This document shows, piece after piece, positions 7,791 through 17,238 of a stretch of 64,000 bases of DNA. The stretch lies in contig CAYFFO010000005.1 in the NCBI GenBank assembly GCA_964342485.1, positions 29,278 through 93,277 of the forward strand. Direction: 5' to 3'. The notes under the pieces are model-generated. The model did not search any database and had not been told where the DNA came from. It saw only the letters and a program-made list of their open reading frames with translations. The translations under genes were made by a program, and so were the position numbers. Numbering within the stretch: position 1 is the first letter of the stretch; every line of letters begins with the position of its first letter. The DNA comes from CAYFFO01 sp964342485 (GTDB taxonomy: Bacteria; Chloroflexota; Dehalococcoidia; Lucifugimonadales; CAJWER01).

Positions 7791-8396
7791 ATGAAGCTAG
7801 TGTTTTTGGATGATGTACCTGGTGTAGCGCATGGTGGAGATGTAAAGAATGTAAAAAATGGTTTTGCTAGGAATTATTTAATACCTAAAAATTTAGCAAT
7901 ACCTGCTACTAGAGACGCACTTGAAAGGATCGAAAGGTTAAAGGACCAAGCTACTACTAAAAGACTAAAAACTCTTACAGATATGAAGGAACTTGCTGCT
8001 CAAATGAGTGGTACTCGTGTAGATATTGGGATGCGATCTGGGGCGAGTGGTCGGCTTTATGGATCAGTTACTAATACCGTTATAGCTGAGAAATTAGAAT
8101 CACTTACCAGTCAACAGGTTGACCGTAGAGTAATTCAAATTCCAGAATCTATTAGGGAGACGGGATTATATCAAGTCAGCATTAGAGTGCATCCGGAGGT
8201 TACAACTGATGTAAGTTTATTGGTTTATCCCATCAATATGACTCCGGACGAATATTTGGCTGAATTGGAGTCTAAAGAATCTGAAGATGACCAAGATGCA
8301 TCGGATGATGGTCCAGTCACAACATCTGATGTTGAGGAATCTGCAGATGAAATTACTCCTGAGGTTTTGGAAGACGGTGAAAAGGAAACGGATTAA
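7791..8396 (+). CDS. rplI: 50S ribosomal protein L9 with acidic C-terminal tail
   Basis: A 201-residue large-subunit ribosomal protein that binds 23S rRNA near the L1 stalk. The N-terminal MKLVFLDDVPGVAHGGDVKNV and the FARNYLIPKNLAIPA stretch are the L9 signature; the linker helix and C-terminal domain (GRLYGSVTNTVIAEKL) follow to about residue 148, the normal L9 length. The remaining 50 residues are rich in Asp and Glu and look disordered. It leads the replication cluster rplI-dnaB-dnaD-loader, an order related to the rplI-dnaB pairing seen in many bacteria. Confidence 0.95.
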   Translation: MKLVFLDDVPGVAHGGDVKNVKNGFARNYLIPKNLAIPATRDALERIERLKDQATTKRLKTLTDMKELAAQMSGTRVDIGMRSGASGRLYGSVTNTVIAEKLESLTSQQVDRRVIQIPESIRETGLYQVSIRVHPEVTTDVSLLVYPINMTPDEYLAELESKESEDDQDASDDGPVTTSDVEESADEITPEVLEDGEKETD

Positions 8397-8636
8397 CCTA
8401 ATAATTACTGAATGTAACTTGATAATTAGTTAAGAATATAAGGCTACCTTTTTCCAGATTAGTATTACATGAAAATCATCTTTGTCATATAAAGATTTAT
8501 CAAGATTTTTTGTATTCATTGATTATAGTTATAGATGTTAGATTTATTGGCCACTATTAATGTATTGATTGGGTAGTAAAAAGAATCAGAGAGTCGATTA
8601 TCTGTTGAATGTTTTATAGCTTAAAGAGGGACTCAC

Positions 8637-10001
8637 TTGTATGCAGATCGGTTACTTCCACATGATCCAGATGCTGAAGAGGCAGTTATAGGATCAATTC
8701 TGGTAGATCCAGAATCAATAAGCAAGGTTACTCACTTTCTTAAGGGTACTGACTTTTATGTCGCTAGGAACAGATGGTGTTTTGACGCATGTATAGCTTT
8801 GTTCGAGAGGGACGAGGCGATAAACCAAGTTTCTATTGCTCATGAGCTATCGACTATAGGACACTTAGAGGATGTAGGAGGCACCGCCTATTTGGCTCAT
8901 GCTGTTCAGGCAACGCCTACTTCTGTTCATCTTGAACATTATGGAAGGATTGTTCAAAGAACATCTGTTATGCGCCAATTGATTTCTGCTGCCGGTGATA
9001 TATCTTCAATAGGATACGACGGGGACTCCGATGTCGAAAGAGCTCTGGATCAGGCAGAAGAAATACTTTTTCGTGTTAGATCGGGTAGAGGAACACGAGA
9101 CTTTATGCATATCCGGGATATTCTCGATGTGTATATGGAAGATACAGCTGCTCTGGAAAGTGACGAAGGTAGGAGTTTAGCCCCAATACCTACCGGATTT
9201 GCTAAGCTAGACGAACTTTTAGGTAATGGGTTGCAAAGATCAGATATGGTTGTAGTAGCTGCTAGACCAAGTTTAGGGAAGAGTACGTTGGCTTTCAATA
9301 TTGCAAGGCATGCAGCTCAACAAGGATCGAGTGTAGGGATTTTTAGTCTTGAGATGAGTGCTGAACAGATAGCCATAAGACTTCTTTCAGGTGAAGCAAA
9401 CGTAGATAGTCATAGACTTAGGATCGGCCTACTGAGTGATCAAGAGGAGAATCGAGTTTTTGATTCGATAGGATTACTTTCTGAATTACAAATATATATT
9501 GATGATACTCCGATCCAGGGTATTGTGGAAATGCGAGGTAAAACTAGGCGTCTTCAAGCAGAACGTGGTCTCGATTTATTGATCGTTGACTATTTACAAT
9601 TAATGTCATCTAGTGGGAGAAGTTCGGATAATCGTGTACAGGAAATGGGTGAATTTTCTAGGTCATTAAAGGGTATAGCCAGAGATCTTGACGTACCTGT
9701 AATAGCCTGTTCTCAGCTTAGTAGAGCACCTGAGCAACGTCCTTCACATCGACCTATTCTTTCAGATTTAAGAGAAAGTGGAAGTATTGAACAGGATGCA
9801 GACGTGGTTGCATTTATATATCGCGAAGATGTATATACAAATCGAGAGGATTGGGAACGTGGTCATCCCATGGACCCGTATCCTGAAAATGTAGCGGAAC
9901 TTATAGTTGCAAAGCACCGTAATGGCCCTACGGGTACTGTCCCACTATATTTTAGAAAGGATGTAGTTCGGTTTGAAAATCTTGATCAATCAGTTACTTA
10001 G
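8637..10001 (+). CDS. dnaB: Replicative DNA helicase DnaB
   Basis: A 454-residue hexameric 5'-3' helicase that unwinds the fork and recruits primase. The N-terminal domain starts PHDPDAEEAVIGSILVDP; the RecA-like domain has Walker A ARPSLGKST (near residue 210), Walker B LLIVDYLQLM (near 315), and the SQLSRAPEQRP and DLRESGSIEQDADVV motifs of the DnaB family. Length is normal and no intein is seen. It starts at TTG 8637 behind AGAGGGA. The 240 bases before it show no gene. The dnaD-like gene follows after 15 bases. Confidence 0.97.
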   Translation: MYADRLLPHDPDAEEAVIGSILVDPESISKVTHFLKGTDFYVARNRWCFDACIALFERDEAINQVSIAHELSTIGHLEDVGGTAYLAHAVQATPTSVHLEHYGRIVQRTSVMRQLISAAGDISSIGYDGDSDVERALDQAEEILFRVRSGRGTRDFMHIRDILDVYMEDTAALESDEGRSLAPIPTGFAKLDELLGNGLQRSDMVVVAARPSLGKSTLAFNIARHAAQQGSSVGIFSLEMSAEQIAIRLLSGEANVDSHRLRIGLLSDQEENRVFDSIGLLSELQIYIDDTPIQGIVEMRGKTRRLQAERGLDLLIVDYLQLMSSSGRSSDNRVQEMGEFSRSLKGIARDLDVPVIACSQLSRAPEQRPSHRPILSDLRESGSIEQDADVVAFIYREDVYTNREDWERGHPMDPYPENVAELIVAKHRNGPTGTVPLYFRKDVVRFENLDQSVT

Positions 10002-10016
10002 AAGGATAAAGGAATA

Positions 10017-10691
10017 ATGGGTTTCTCTGGATTTCCATCTAAGGTTAAGTTTACGCCTGTGCCTAATCAAGTATTCAATCAAATTTTGGAGCCAATCCAG
10101 GATTTATCGGAATTGAAGTGTACACTCCGTATAATTTGGTTATTACATCTAAAAAAAGATTACCCAAAGTATATTTCACACGCTGAATTGCTCGCAGATG
10201 GGGTACTTGCAAGGGGGCTATCTGACGGTATAAGCGTAGATCAGTCTATAGTAGAAAAAGCGATAGACTTGGTTGTAAAAAGGGGTACTATTATCAAGCT
10301 TAGTAAAGGAAAAGCTGATTCTACTACAACTATTTATTTCTTAAATACAGAGACTCATCGGAAACAAATTGAACAATTTAATCTTGATGAAATCGATACG
10401 AATGATCCAGCACCTTTCTCTGGTCCTATGAAGAAACCTAACATATATACTCTGTATGAGGACAACATAGGAATGCTCAATCCGATGATAGCCGAGGAAC
10501 TTAAAGAAGCTGAATCACGATTTCCACAACAATGGATCGAAGATGCCGTACGTGAGTCAGTTAAAGGCAACAAAAGAAACTGGCGATATATATTTAGCAT
10601 ACTTGAACGATGGGAAAGTGAAGGAAGAGACGATGGAAGATTTAGGCGAGATACTAAAACGGTTGGCTATAAAGAATTCTTCCGTAGATAG
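10017..10691 (+). CDS. DnaD-domain primosome protein
   Basis: A 224-residue protein. Its C-terminal part (about 140-205) matches the DnaD/DnaB2 domain: IYTLYEDNIGMLNPMIAEEL, then a helix with WIEDAVRES and NKRNWRYIFSILERW. Such domains bind DNA and help load the replicative helicase in Firmicutes (DnaD, DnaB) and in phages. The N-terminal half looks like a winged-helix DNA-binding region but is not closely recognisable. It sits between dnaB and the helicase loader and overlaps the latter by 59 bases, which supports a primosome role. Confidence 0.85.
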   Translation: MGFSGFPSKVKFTPVPNQVFNQILEPIQDLSELKCTLRIIWLLHLKKDYPKYISHAELLADGVLARGLSDGISVDQSIVEKAIDLVVKRGTIIKLSKGKADSTTTIYFLNTETHRKQIEQFNLDEIDTNDPAPFSGPMKKPNIYTLYEDNIGMLNPMIAEELKEAESRFPQQWIEDAVRESVKGNKRNWRYIFSILERWESEGRDDGRFRRDTKTVGYKEFFRR

Positions 10692-12012
10692 ACCTTTTAC
10701 AGGTACACCAGAGGATAATGGTGATATCGAACAATGTAAAAGTTGTGGTGGCCGTGGTTGGTTAGTAAAAGAAGTCCCAGTAGGACATCCTGAATTTGGA
10801 CAGGTAGACGCTTGTGGATGTCAAAAACAAGACATGGAACAAGACCAATATTCCCGATTACTCACCTACAGTAATTTGGGCAGTCTAGCAAAGTTTACCT
10901 TTACAAGCATTGAATCGATAGGAGATCAAACTTCAGATAATGATGAATCTTTTCAAAGCGCTTTAGAAGTTGCTAGGGAGTATAGTGCAGATGTGTCTGG
11001 ATGGTTGGTATTGATTGGTCCAAATGGATCAGGAAAAACTAGATTAGCCGCATCTATTGCCAATTCTTGTCTTGATGACGGGCAAGTTGTGTTTTTTGCT
11101 CATGTTCCTGATTTATTGGATCACCTCAGGGCGTCATTCGATCCAGCTAGTGAAATGGGATACAGCGTATTCTTTGAGCAGGTTAAAACCGCTCCTGTAC
11201 TTATTTTGGATGGGCTAGGTAATCATAGTACAACTTCATGGGCAGAAGAAAAACTAGGACAAATCATAAATCATAGATATAACGCAGAACTGCCTACTGT
11301 GATAACTACAGCGACATTGTTAGAGTCTCTAGATCCGTATATTTCTTCTAGGATTAGATCCACAGGTTTGAGTAGAATTGTTGAACTACATTCTAATGAA
11401 GAAAAATCATCAATCCAGCTTGGTAGCATAGATCATGGAATGGTGAGGCGTATGACATTGGAGAATTTTAATATAGAAGGTAATGCGTCGAGCTTGAAAG
11501 AACAGGAAAGTCTTGGGGCAGCATTTCGCGCAGCGGAAGCTTTCGCGAATGATCCTGATGGATGGCTCATACTTTCAGGGCAAACCGGTGTGGGTAAGAC
11601 GCATCTTGCAGTAGCTATTGCAGGTACACAGATTTCAAATAATCGTCAGGTTCTATTCGCTTTCGTGCCTGAATTGATGGATTATCTTAGAGATACCTTT
11701 AATCCTAGAAGTCAAGTAAGTTATGACAATTTGTTTGAAGAAGTTAAAAATACTCCGATCTTGATCCTAGATGATTTAGGTAAGGAACAGCGTAGTGACT
11801 GGGCTGTAGAAAAACTATATCAAATCATTGTACACAGGCATAACGTACAGCTTCCGACAGTGATTACAAGTATGATGGATTTCAGTGATGAGCTTGATCC
11901 AATAACTTCTCGAGTGCAAGATCCATCTATTTCAGTACTAATACGGATAGAAGCCCATGATTATAGAAATAAGCAACGCAGACGAGGTAGGAGTAGATCA
12001 AAATCCAAATAA
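10633..12012 (+). CDS. Helicase loader with two tandem DnaC/DnaI-type AAA+ domains
   Basis: A 459-residue protein from the ATG at 10633, which lies behind AAGGAAGAG; the frame is open further upstream. A zinc-ribbon-like start (CKSCGGRGW...CGCQ, residues 32-63) precedes two copies of a DnaC-type ATPase. Copy 1 (about 90-260) has Walker A GPNGSGKT and LILDGLGNHSTTSWAEEKL; copy 2 (about 285-450) has Walker A GQTGVGKT and LILDDLGKEQRSDWAVEKL. DnaC/DnaI loaders normally have one AAA+ domain. Copy 1 has Gly where the second acidic Walker B residue should be, so it may bind but not hydrolyse ATP. Its position behind dnaB and dnaD supports loading of DnaB at origins or restarted forks. Confidence 0.88.
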   Translation: MEDLGEILKRLAIKNSSVDRPFTGTPEDNGDIEQCKSCGGRGWLVKEVPVGHPEFGQVDACGCQKQDMEQDQYSRLLTYSNLGSLAKFTFTSIESIGDQTSDNDESFQSALEVAREYSADVSGWLVLIGPNGSGKTRLAASIANSCLDDGQVVFFAHVPDLLDHLRASFDPASEMGYSVFFEQVKTAPVLILDGLGNHSTTSWAEEKLGQIINHRYNAELPTVITTATLLESLDPYISSRIRSTGLSRIVELHSNEEKSSIQLGSIDHGMVRRMTLENFNIEGNASSLKEQESLGAAFRAAEAFANDPDGWLILSGQTGVGKTHLAVAIAGTQISNNRQVLFAFVPELMDYLRDTFNPRSQVSYDNLFEEVKNTPILILDDLGKEQRSDWAVEKLYQIIVHRHNVQLPTVITSMMDFSDELDPITSRVQDPSISVLIRIEAHDYRNKQRRRGRSRSKSK

Positions 12013-12403
12013 TGGTAGTTTTGATAAACCACTAATGAGCTTTGTAGTGAATTCTAAAATATGCACTTTTTGTAACATTATTGAAGGAAAACTTCCAGGC
12101 CGTATCAGGTTTCAGAGTAAAGATATTGTTGTTTTTGACAACCATTTGGACTGGGTACCTTTAATGTTATTAGTAAGTCCTGTTAGACACATGACTCAGG
12201 CAGAAATGTGGATGGATAACAATTTAATGGGTCAAGTAGCTTTAATCGCAGCAAAAATGGGTCAGGAATATGCTCCAGAAGGATTTCGACTTTTGTCTAA
12301 TTTTGGTGGACATGCTTTGCAAACTCAAGATCATGCACATTTACATATTTTGGGTGGCGAAAATCTGGGGTTCTATTTAGAATCTAAAAAACTTATTCAG
12401 TAA
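11957..12403 (+). CDS. HIT-family nucleotide-binding protein
   Basis: A protein of up to 148 residues of the histidine-triad superfamily, which hydrolyses nucleotide phosphoramidates or dinucleotides. The N-terminal ICTFCNIIEGKLPGRI and the C-terminal HAHLHILGG histidine triad are diagnostic. The ATG at 11957 overlaps the helicase loader by 56 bases; the ATG at 12035 gives a 122-residue protein closer to the family and lies outside the overlap, but neither has a strong ribosome site. The gene is probably cotranscribed with the replication cluster. Confidence 0.9.
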   Translation: MIIEISNADEVGVDQNPNNGSFDKPLMSFVVNSKICTFCNIIEGKLPGRIRFQSKDIVVFDNHLDWVPLMLLVSPVRHMTQAEMWMDNNLMGQVALIAAKMGQEYAPEGFRLLSNFGGHALQTQDHAHLHILGGENLGFYLESKKLIQ

Positions 12404-12539
12404 TTGTTTGTCTGGGTTATGGATATTGTAATAACATATGGTTTTATTAATTTCTACTAAAGTAAATGGTTAAATATTTACTGTCCGATACCTATTTAAT
12501 TTTGGGACTGAACTATATGTCAGTTAAGGAGTTATTAGA

Positions 12540-13874
12540 ATGTTTATAGACAAAAGAGTTAAGAATTCAGTGGACCTTTACAATCGCGCGGATGAGTTGA
12601 TACCTGGCAAGACACAGCTTGTTAGTCGCAGGGCTAGTCAATTTGCTGAAGGTGTTAGCCCTATATATGCCAGCCATGCAAAGGGTTCTAGGTTTACTGA
12701 TGTTGACGGCAATGAGTATATTGATTGGGTTAATTGTGTTAGTGCTGTAATTTTAGGTCACGCCGAAGAATCTATTGATAATGCAGTGAAAAAGCAGATA
12801 GACAAGGGGAGTCTCTATTCAGTTAACAGTCCTACAGAAATTGAATTGGCAGAGCTATTGATAAAAACGATCCCTAGTGCAGAAATGGTCAGATACTGTA
12901 AAGGAGGCGGTGAAGCCTGTACAGTTGCAGTCAAGATCGCTCGCGGTACTACTGGCAGGGATAAAATTCTATTTTCCGGTTATCATGGTTGGCATGATTG
13001 GTACCAGTCCGTAAATTATTTGGCGGATCCAGATACTGGAGAATACCCTATGACCGGAATAGAACCAATTGGCGTTCCTAAGGTTTTAGCAGGGACGGCT
13101 TTACCCTTTAATTATGGAGATCTGGATGATTTAGAGACATTATTTAAAGAGAATAAAGGTGATGTAGCAGCTGTTATGATGGAGCCTTTAAGATCGGATA
13201 TACCTCCGGAAGGTTATTTAGAAGGTGTCAAAAAAATATGCCATGCGAATAAAGCTTTACTCATATTTGATGAGGTTTCATGTGGATGGCGTACTAGAAT
13301 AGGAGGCATCCAGGAGTATACTGGTGTTATTCCTGATATTTCTGTTTTTGCTAAATCAATGTCCAATGGGTATCCGATGGGTGTGGTAGTTGGCTCTGAA
13401 GATGCTATGGAGTTAGCAGGTCGGATGTTCATTTCCAGTTCTTATTGGAGTGACAATATAGGCCTAGCGGCATCTTTGGCAACTATTAAGGAACTTAAAA
13501 GTCGTGATTCAGTGGATAAATTTGAAGTTCTTGGTGAAAAAATGCGGGACGCAATAACAGGTGCTGTTGATTCAGTAGGTGTTCCTGCAAATGTCTCAGG
13601 CTGGCATTATCGAAGTGCTATAAATTTTGAGTTGCCAGAAGAAACGCTGCGCCCCAAAATAAACACCTTGTTTATACAAGAAATGGCTAGAAGAGGAATA
13701 CATACCGGGACTAGCTTCATGCCAACTTTGGCGCACTCGGATGAAGATATAAAATTAACTGCGGATGCAATTGAAGATACTTTAAGAGTAGTTATGAGGG
13801 CCCTTGATGGGGAACTTGATGATCTTTTGGATGTAGATCCCAAGAGAGAACCTTTTAGGAGATTTGTCAACTAA
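12540..13874 (+). CDS. Class III aminotransferase, glutamate-1-semialdehyde aminomutase-like
   Basis: A 444-residue PLP enzyme of class III. Motifs in order: NEYIDWVNCVSAVILGH near the N-terminus, CKGGGEACTVAVKIAR (phosphate-binding region), FSGYHGWHDWYQ, LLIFDEVSCGWRTR (PLP-ring aspartate) and FAKSMSNGYPMG with the Schiff-base lysine near residue 270. GSA aminomutase itself has SGTEA where this protein has GGGEA, and no haem genes are nearby, so I do not call hemL. Substrate unknown. A second related enzyme is encoded at 59402-60694. Confidence 0.85.
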   Translation: MFIDKRVKNSVDLYNRADELIPGKTQLVSRRASQFAEGVSPIYASHAKGSRFTDVDGNEYIDWVNCVSAVILGHAEESIDNAVKKQIDKGSLYSVNSPTEIELAELLIKTIPSAEMVRYCKGGGEACTVAVKIARGTTGRDKILFSGYHGWHDWYQSVNYLADPDTGEYPMTGIEPIGVPKVLAGTALPFNYGDLDDLETLFKENKGDVAAVMMEPLRSDIPPEGYLEGVKKICHANKALLIFDEVSCGWRTRIGGIQEYTGVIPDISVFAKSMSNGYPMGVVVGSEDAMELAGRMFISSSYWSDNIGLAASLATIKELKSRDSVDKFEVLGEKMRDAITGAVDSVGVPANVSGWHYRSAINFELPEETLRPKINTLFIQEMARRGIHTGTSFMPTLAHSDEDIKLTADAIEDTLRVVMRALDGELDDLLDVDPKREPFRRFVN

Positions 13875-13892
13875 CCGTGATTGGATGGGAAA

Positions 13893-13918
13893 GTGGCTAT
13901 TGATTTTGGTATAGCTAC
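13893..13918. terminator. Possible bidirectional hairpin between convergent genes
   Basis: GTGGCTAT (13893-13900) and ATAGCTAC (13911-13918) form an 8-pair stem with one G-T pair and a 10-base loop between the two convergent stops. There is no clear T-run, so a terminator role is a guess. Confidence 0.3.
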
Positions 13919-13919
13919 G

Positions 13920-14492
13920 TTATTGTCCTGTTATTCGTCTCAGTATTCTCTGCACACCATTGATACCTTGTATGTTCCCTGCTTTTGTATGTAACTCAAG
14001 AGCCTGTTGAAGATCATCAATAGCTAGTCTTGTGTTACCCAGTTCTAAATGTATAGCAGCTCTATTAGTATAGGCAGGCGGGAAAGTTGATTTAAGCTCA
14101 ATCGATTTGTTCAAATCATTAAGAGCAGATTCATACTGTTTTTCGTTGAAATATGCTACAGCTCGATAGTTATAAGCTCTAGCCAAATCTGGCAATACCC
14201 GAAGTACAAGGTCAAAGGCTGTTATTGCTTCTTTGTACTGAGCTGCGTTAAGTAGTTGAACGGCTTTTGTATAGTCGAAAAGTACGTCCGGAGGTTTACT
14301 TGTTGGTTCAACCTTTGCAGTAGGTACAGGTGTTTCGGTCGGTTTAGGCGTCGGGATTGGAGTTGGTTTAGATATTGTTGGTGTCGGCTGAGATGGGGGA
14401 TTTGGTTCAACTGGCTCGGAGTCAACTGAGCATGAAGAAACAAACAATACGATCATTAATGAGTATGGTATTAATTTAATCAGGTTTTTCAT
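13920..14492 (-). CDS. TPR-repeat lipoprotein
   Basis: A 190-residue outer-face lipoprotein. The signal ends in VSSC (residues 18-21), a good lipobox, followed by a linker of Pro, Thr and Lys (about 27-68) and then three tetratricopeptide repeats (AVQLLNAAQYKEAITAFD, AYNYRAVAYFNEKQYESAL, AYTNRAAIHLELGNTRLAI). TPRs bind partner proteins; no partner is evident. A similar lipoprotein without the linker is encoded at 18380-19036. Confidence 0.88.
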   Translation of the reverse strand: MKNLIKLIPYSLMIVLFVSSCSVDSEPVEPNPPSQPTPTISKPTPIPTPKPTETPVPTAKVEPTSKPPDVLFDYTKAVQLLNAAQYKEAITAFDLVLRVLPDLARAYNYRAVAYFNEKQYESALNDLNKSIELKSTFPPAYTNRAAIHLELGNTRLAIDDLQQALELHTKAGNIQGINGVQRILRRITGQ

Positions 14493-14608
14493 AATATTTA
14501 GTTACTAGGATAACATGGAAATAATTCTATAATACTGAATGAATTTCATAGTGTTATTATTGACTAATAAATAAAGCAATTAATTTTATAAATCATAGGA
14601 GATTTAAT

Positions 14609-15136
14609 GTGATAAGAAGTCTTGGAGGGAAAAAGCCCCGGATCCACCACTCAGCTTTTATAAGTGAAGCAGCCTATTTGATTGGAGATATAGAGATTGG
14701 TGAAGGTTCGAGTGTTTGGCCTGGAGTTGTTATAAGGGCTGATGCAGGCAGTATAACGATAGGTAAACAAACCTGCATACAAGACAATTCGGTTTTGCAC
14801 GGAGATTCAGATGTTGTAATTGGAAATAATGTTGTTATAGGGCATAGGGTACTATGTCATGCGAAAAATGTGGGTAGTCGTTCTTTAATCGGAAATGGTG
14901 CAACAATAAATGATGGCGTTGATGTTGGCGAAGATAGCTTAATAGCCTCTGGAGCAATGGTTATAGAAAACATGATTATCCCTTCAGGGTCAATGGTAGT
15001 AGGTGTTCCTGCCAAAATAAGGGGAGATTTGAAACAAAGACACATAGATTTGATTAAATCTACTTCTCAAGAGTATGTTAAGAAAAGTAAACTTTATTTG
15101 TCTGAGTCTGATTTGAGTACACAACTGTATGATTGA
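14609..15136 (+). CDS. Gamma-carbonic anhydrase-like hexapeptide-repeat protein
   Basis: A 175-residue left-handed beta-helix protein of the gamma-carbonic anhydrase/YrdA-PaaY family. The hexapeptide repeats run from about residue 15 to 145, and the metal-binding histidines are visible in SVLHGDSDVVIG and VIGHRVLCHAKNVG (H-x4-H). Members bind zinc or another divalent ion; many have weak or no carbonic anhydrase activity. The start is GTG at 14609 behind ATAGGAG, because the overlapping ATG reads straight into TGA. It is transcribed alone. Confidence 0.88.
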   Translation: MIRSLGGKKPRIHHSAFISEAAYLIGDIEIGEGSSVWPGVVIRADAGSITIGKQTCIQDNSVLHGDSDVVIGNNVVIGHRVLCHAKNVGSRSLIGNGATINDGVDVGEDSLIASGAMVIENMIIPSGSMVVGVPAKIRGDLKQRHIDLIKSTSQEYVKKSKLYLSESDLSTQLYD

Positions 15137-15421
15137 TTAGATTCATTGGGGATCGAATATCAAGGATAGTTTGGATTGGCGAGAGCTAAGCTTGTGGAAT
15201 GGAAGTGTAGAGTTATAGTAATTCCCATTACCATGTTACATGGAATACTACCAGGTGATTCTCAATGTTTTAAGCATCTTATGTTCGATCATTTGGATAA
15301 CCTTAAGCATCGCTAGTGATTTGGGTTTCGAATCAATATTTATGAATGGCGAATAGGAAACAGCCCATGTATAGATAGTCCTGTTATGTTTGATTTTGAA
15401 CAATTTATAATAAGCAATTAG
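15137..15421. other. 285-base gap between convergent genes with a hairpin
   Basis: No coding frame is supported in this stretch. It contains an imperfect inverted repeat: AGTAATTCC at 15217-15225 against GGAATACT at 15242-15249 (one bulged A), with CCATG-TTA-CATGG nested inside as an alternative fold. There is no T-run after it. It could end transcription from either convergent gene or be a relic; I see nothing else. Confidence 0.4.
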
Positions 15422-17095
15422 CTACATTCGTTCAGGTACTGACATCCCCATTAAAATTAGGCAACGCGATAGTGTAATTTTAACTGCATCAACTAGTTTT
15501 AGCCTGGCCAGCGTAATTTCTATTTCATCAACATTGTTGGAAACCACTCTACATTGCTGATAGAAGGTGTGAAAAAATTGTGACAGTTCAAGTGCATAAT
15601 GGGGTAGTTGTTGTGGCTCCAATGTTTGAACAATACTGTCGAGTATTTCTGGAAAAGTAATCATTTTACGTATCAAGTCAAGTTCAGAGCTATGATTTAA
15701 TAGATTCACATCACCGTGGTTGAATTTCAAACCTTGTTCAGAAGCTAGTCTAAGTATTCCAGCTATCCTCGCATGAGCATACTGGATGTAGTAAACAGGA
15801 TTTTCATCCGATTGTTCTTTGGCTAGATTTAGATCGAATTCCATTTGAGACCCAGGTGATTTTGATAGGAAGAAGTAACGGCAGGCATCTTTGCCAACTT
15901 CTTCTACCAATTGTCGTAGAGTTACGAATTGGCCTGTTCGTTTTGAAGCTCTGACCAATTCATTTCCACGTTTTAAAGTAACTAGTTGGTATATCAGTAA
16001 ATCTATACGATTTTGATCAACTTTTAAAGCCTGGGTGAAAGCTTTCATAAATCTGACATGCCCTTGATGGTCAGCACCAAGGATGTCAATCACCCGGTCA
16101 AAATTACGTTCATAGAATTTATTGTAATGGTAGGCCATGTCCGTGGCGAAATAGGTTGGAGTACCGGTTCGACGGATAACTACTTTATCTTCATCATCTC
16201 CAAACATGGAAGAGCGAAACCAGGTAGCATCATCTTTTTTTAAGAGGTATCCCTGCTCTTTTAAGAGATTAAGTATTGTTTCAAATTGGCCGTTTTCAAA
16301 AAGACTTTTTTCGCTAAACCAAAAATCATATACTACTCCCAAAGATTTCATATCTTCTTTAATACCTTCAATCATCCGGCTTAACCCTAGAATACCTATT
16401 TCCGTTTCGGCTGTATTTCGGTCGAGATCAAAAAACTTTTTACCATGTTCAGTTTTTATCTCTTTGGCCAGATCAATCATGTATTGTCCCTGATAGCTAT
16501 TTTCCGGCATTTCTTCTTTTTCACCAAAAAGTTCTCTATATCTGGATAGGAGACTTATATTGAAGATATCTATCTGGGTTCCAGCGTCATTAAGATAGTA
16601 TTCCTTTTCTACCTTATATCCTACCGCCTTGAAAATGTTCGCTAATGTACTTCCCACTACAGCTCCTCTGGCGTGTCCGACGTGTACCGGTCCAGTTGGA
16701 TTGACGCTGACGAATTCGATTTGTACTGATGTGCTCTGTACAGATTCTTGGAATCCAAATGATGTACCTAAGTTCCGGATAATATCTATCTGATTGGAAA
16801 TCCAGTGTTCGCTTATAAAAAAGTTTATAAATCCAGGAGGTACTATCCGAATCTTGGAAACTGGATACGTGACTGGTAAATTGTTTGCAACTGCTTCAGC
16901 TATATCTATGGGATTCATTTTGAGATGGCGGGCAATTTTGAGAGGAATACTGGAAGAAAAATCTCCATGTTCGGATGCTTTATTGGGACGCTCAATTAGG
17001 TCCTGACCCAGTAGGTGTGGTGGTATTTTTTCAAACCCAGGTATTTCTCCTAGGGCTGATATTACCATCTCTTGTATTTCACGTTTTATGTCCAT
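15422..17095 (-). CDS. argS: Arginyl-tRNA synthetase
   Basis: A 557-residue class I aminoacyl-tRNA synthetase that charges tRNA-Arg. The N-terminal Add1-type domain, VSVNPTGPVHVGHARGAVVG with the HVGH form of HIGH (about 132-145), the KNEYYLNDAG-type stretch (EKEYYLNDAGTQID), YFATDMAYHYNKF and the C-terminal DALR anticodon-binding domain ending in LMGMSVPERM are all present. The KMSKS region is VRASKRTGQFVTL. Length is normal. It lies downstream of selD on the same strand, with a 140-base gap. Confidence 0.96.
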   Translation of the reverse strand: MDIKREIQEMVISALGEIPGFEKIPPHLLGQDLIERPNKASEHGDFSSSIPLKIARHLKMNPIDIAEAVANNLPVTYPVSKIRIVPPGFINFFISEHWISNQIDIIRNLGTSFGFQESVQSTSVQIEFVSVNPTGPVHVGHARGAVVGSTLANIFKAVGYKVEKEYYLNDAGTQIDIFNISLLSRYRELFGEKEEMPENSYQGQYMIDLAKEIKTEHGKKFFDLDRNTAETEIGILGLSRMIEGIKEDMKSLGVVYDFWFSEKSLFENGQFETILNLLKEQGYLLKKDDATWFRSSMFGDDEDKVVIRRTGTPTYFATDMAYHYNKFYERNFDRVIDILGADHQGHVRFMKAFTQALKVDQNRIDLLIYQLVTLKRGNELVRASKRTGQFVTLRQLVEEVGKDACRYFFLSKSPGSQMEFDLNLAKEQSDENPVYYIQYAHARIAGILRLASEQGLKFNHGDVNLLNHSSELDLIRKMITFPEILDSIVQTLEPQQLPHYALELSQFFHTFYQQCRVVSNNVDEIEITLARLKLVDAVKITLSRCLILMGMSVPERM

Positions 17096-17238
17096 AGTTT
17101 ATTGCAAGGTATCCCAAGCTGTATATTACGCCAAAGCGATATTACAAGGATATATTGAACCATAAATCTTTATCAAATAAATAAACCAATAGATTTGAAT
17201 GTTTCAAGGCACACGTAGTCGGTTATTTTGTAACAGAT

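Noticed and set aside
12540..13874. hemL (glutamate-1-semialdehyde aminomutase)
   Set aside because: GGGEA replaces SGTEA at the phosphate site and no haem genes adjoin, so only the family is called.
15137..15421. Small protein or RNA gene in the convergent gap
   Set aside because: No frame with a start, ribosome site and coding-like composition; only an imperfect hairpin without a T-run.
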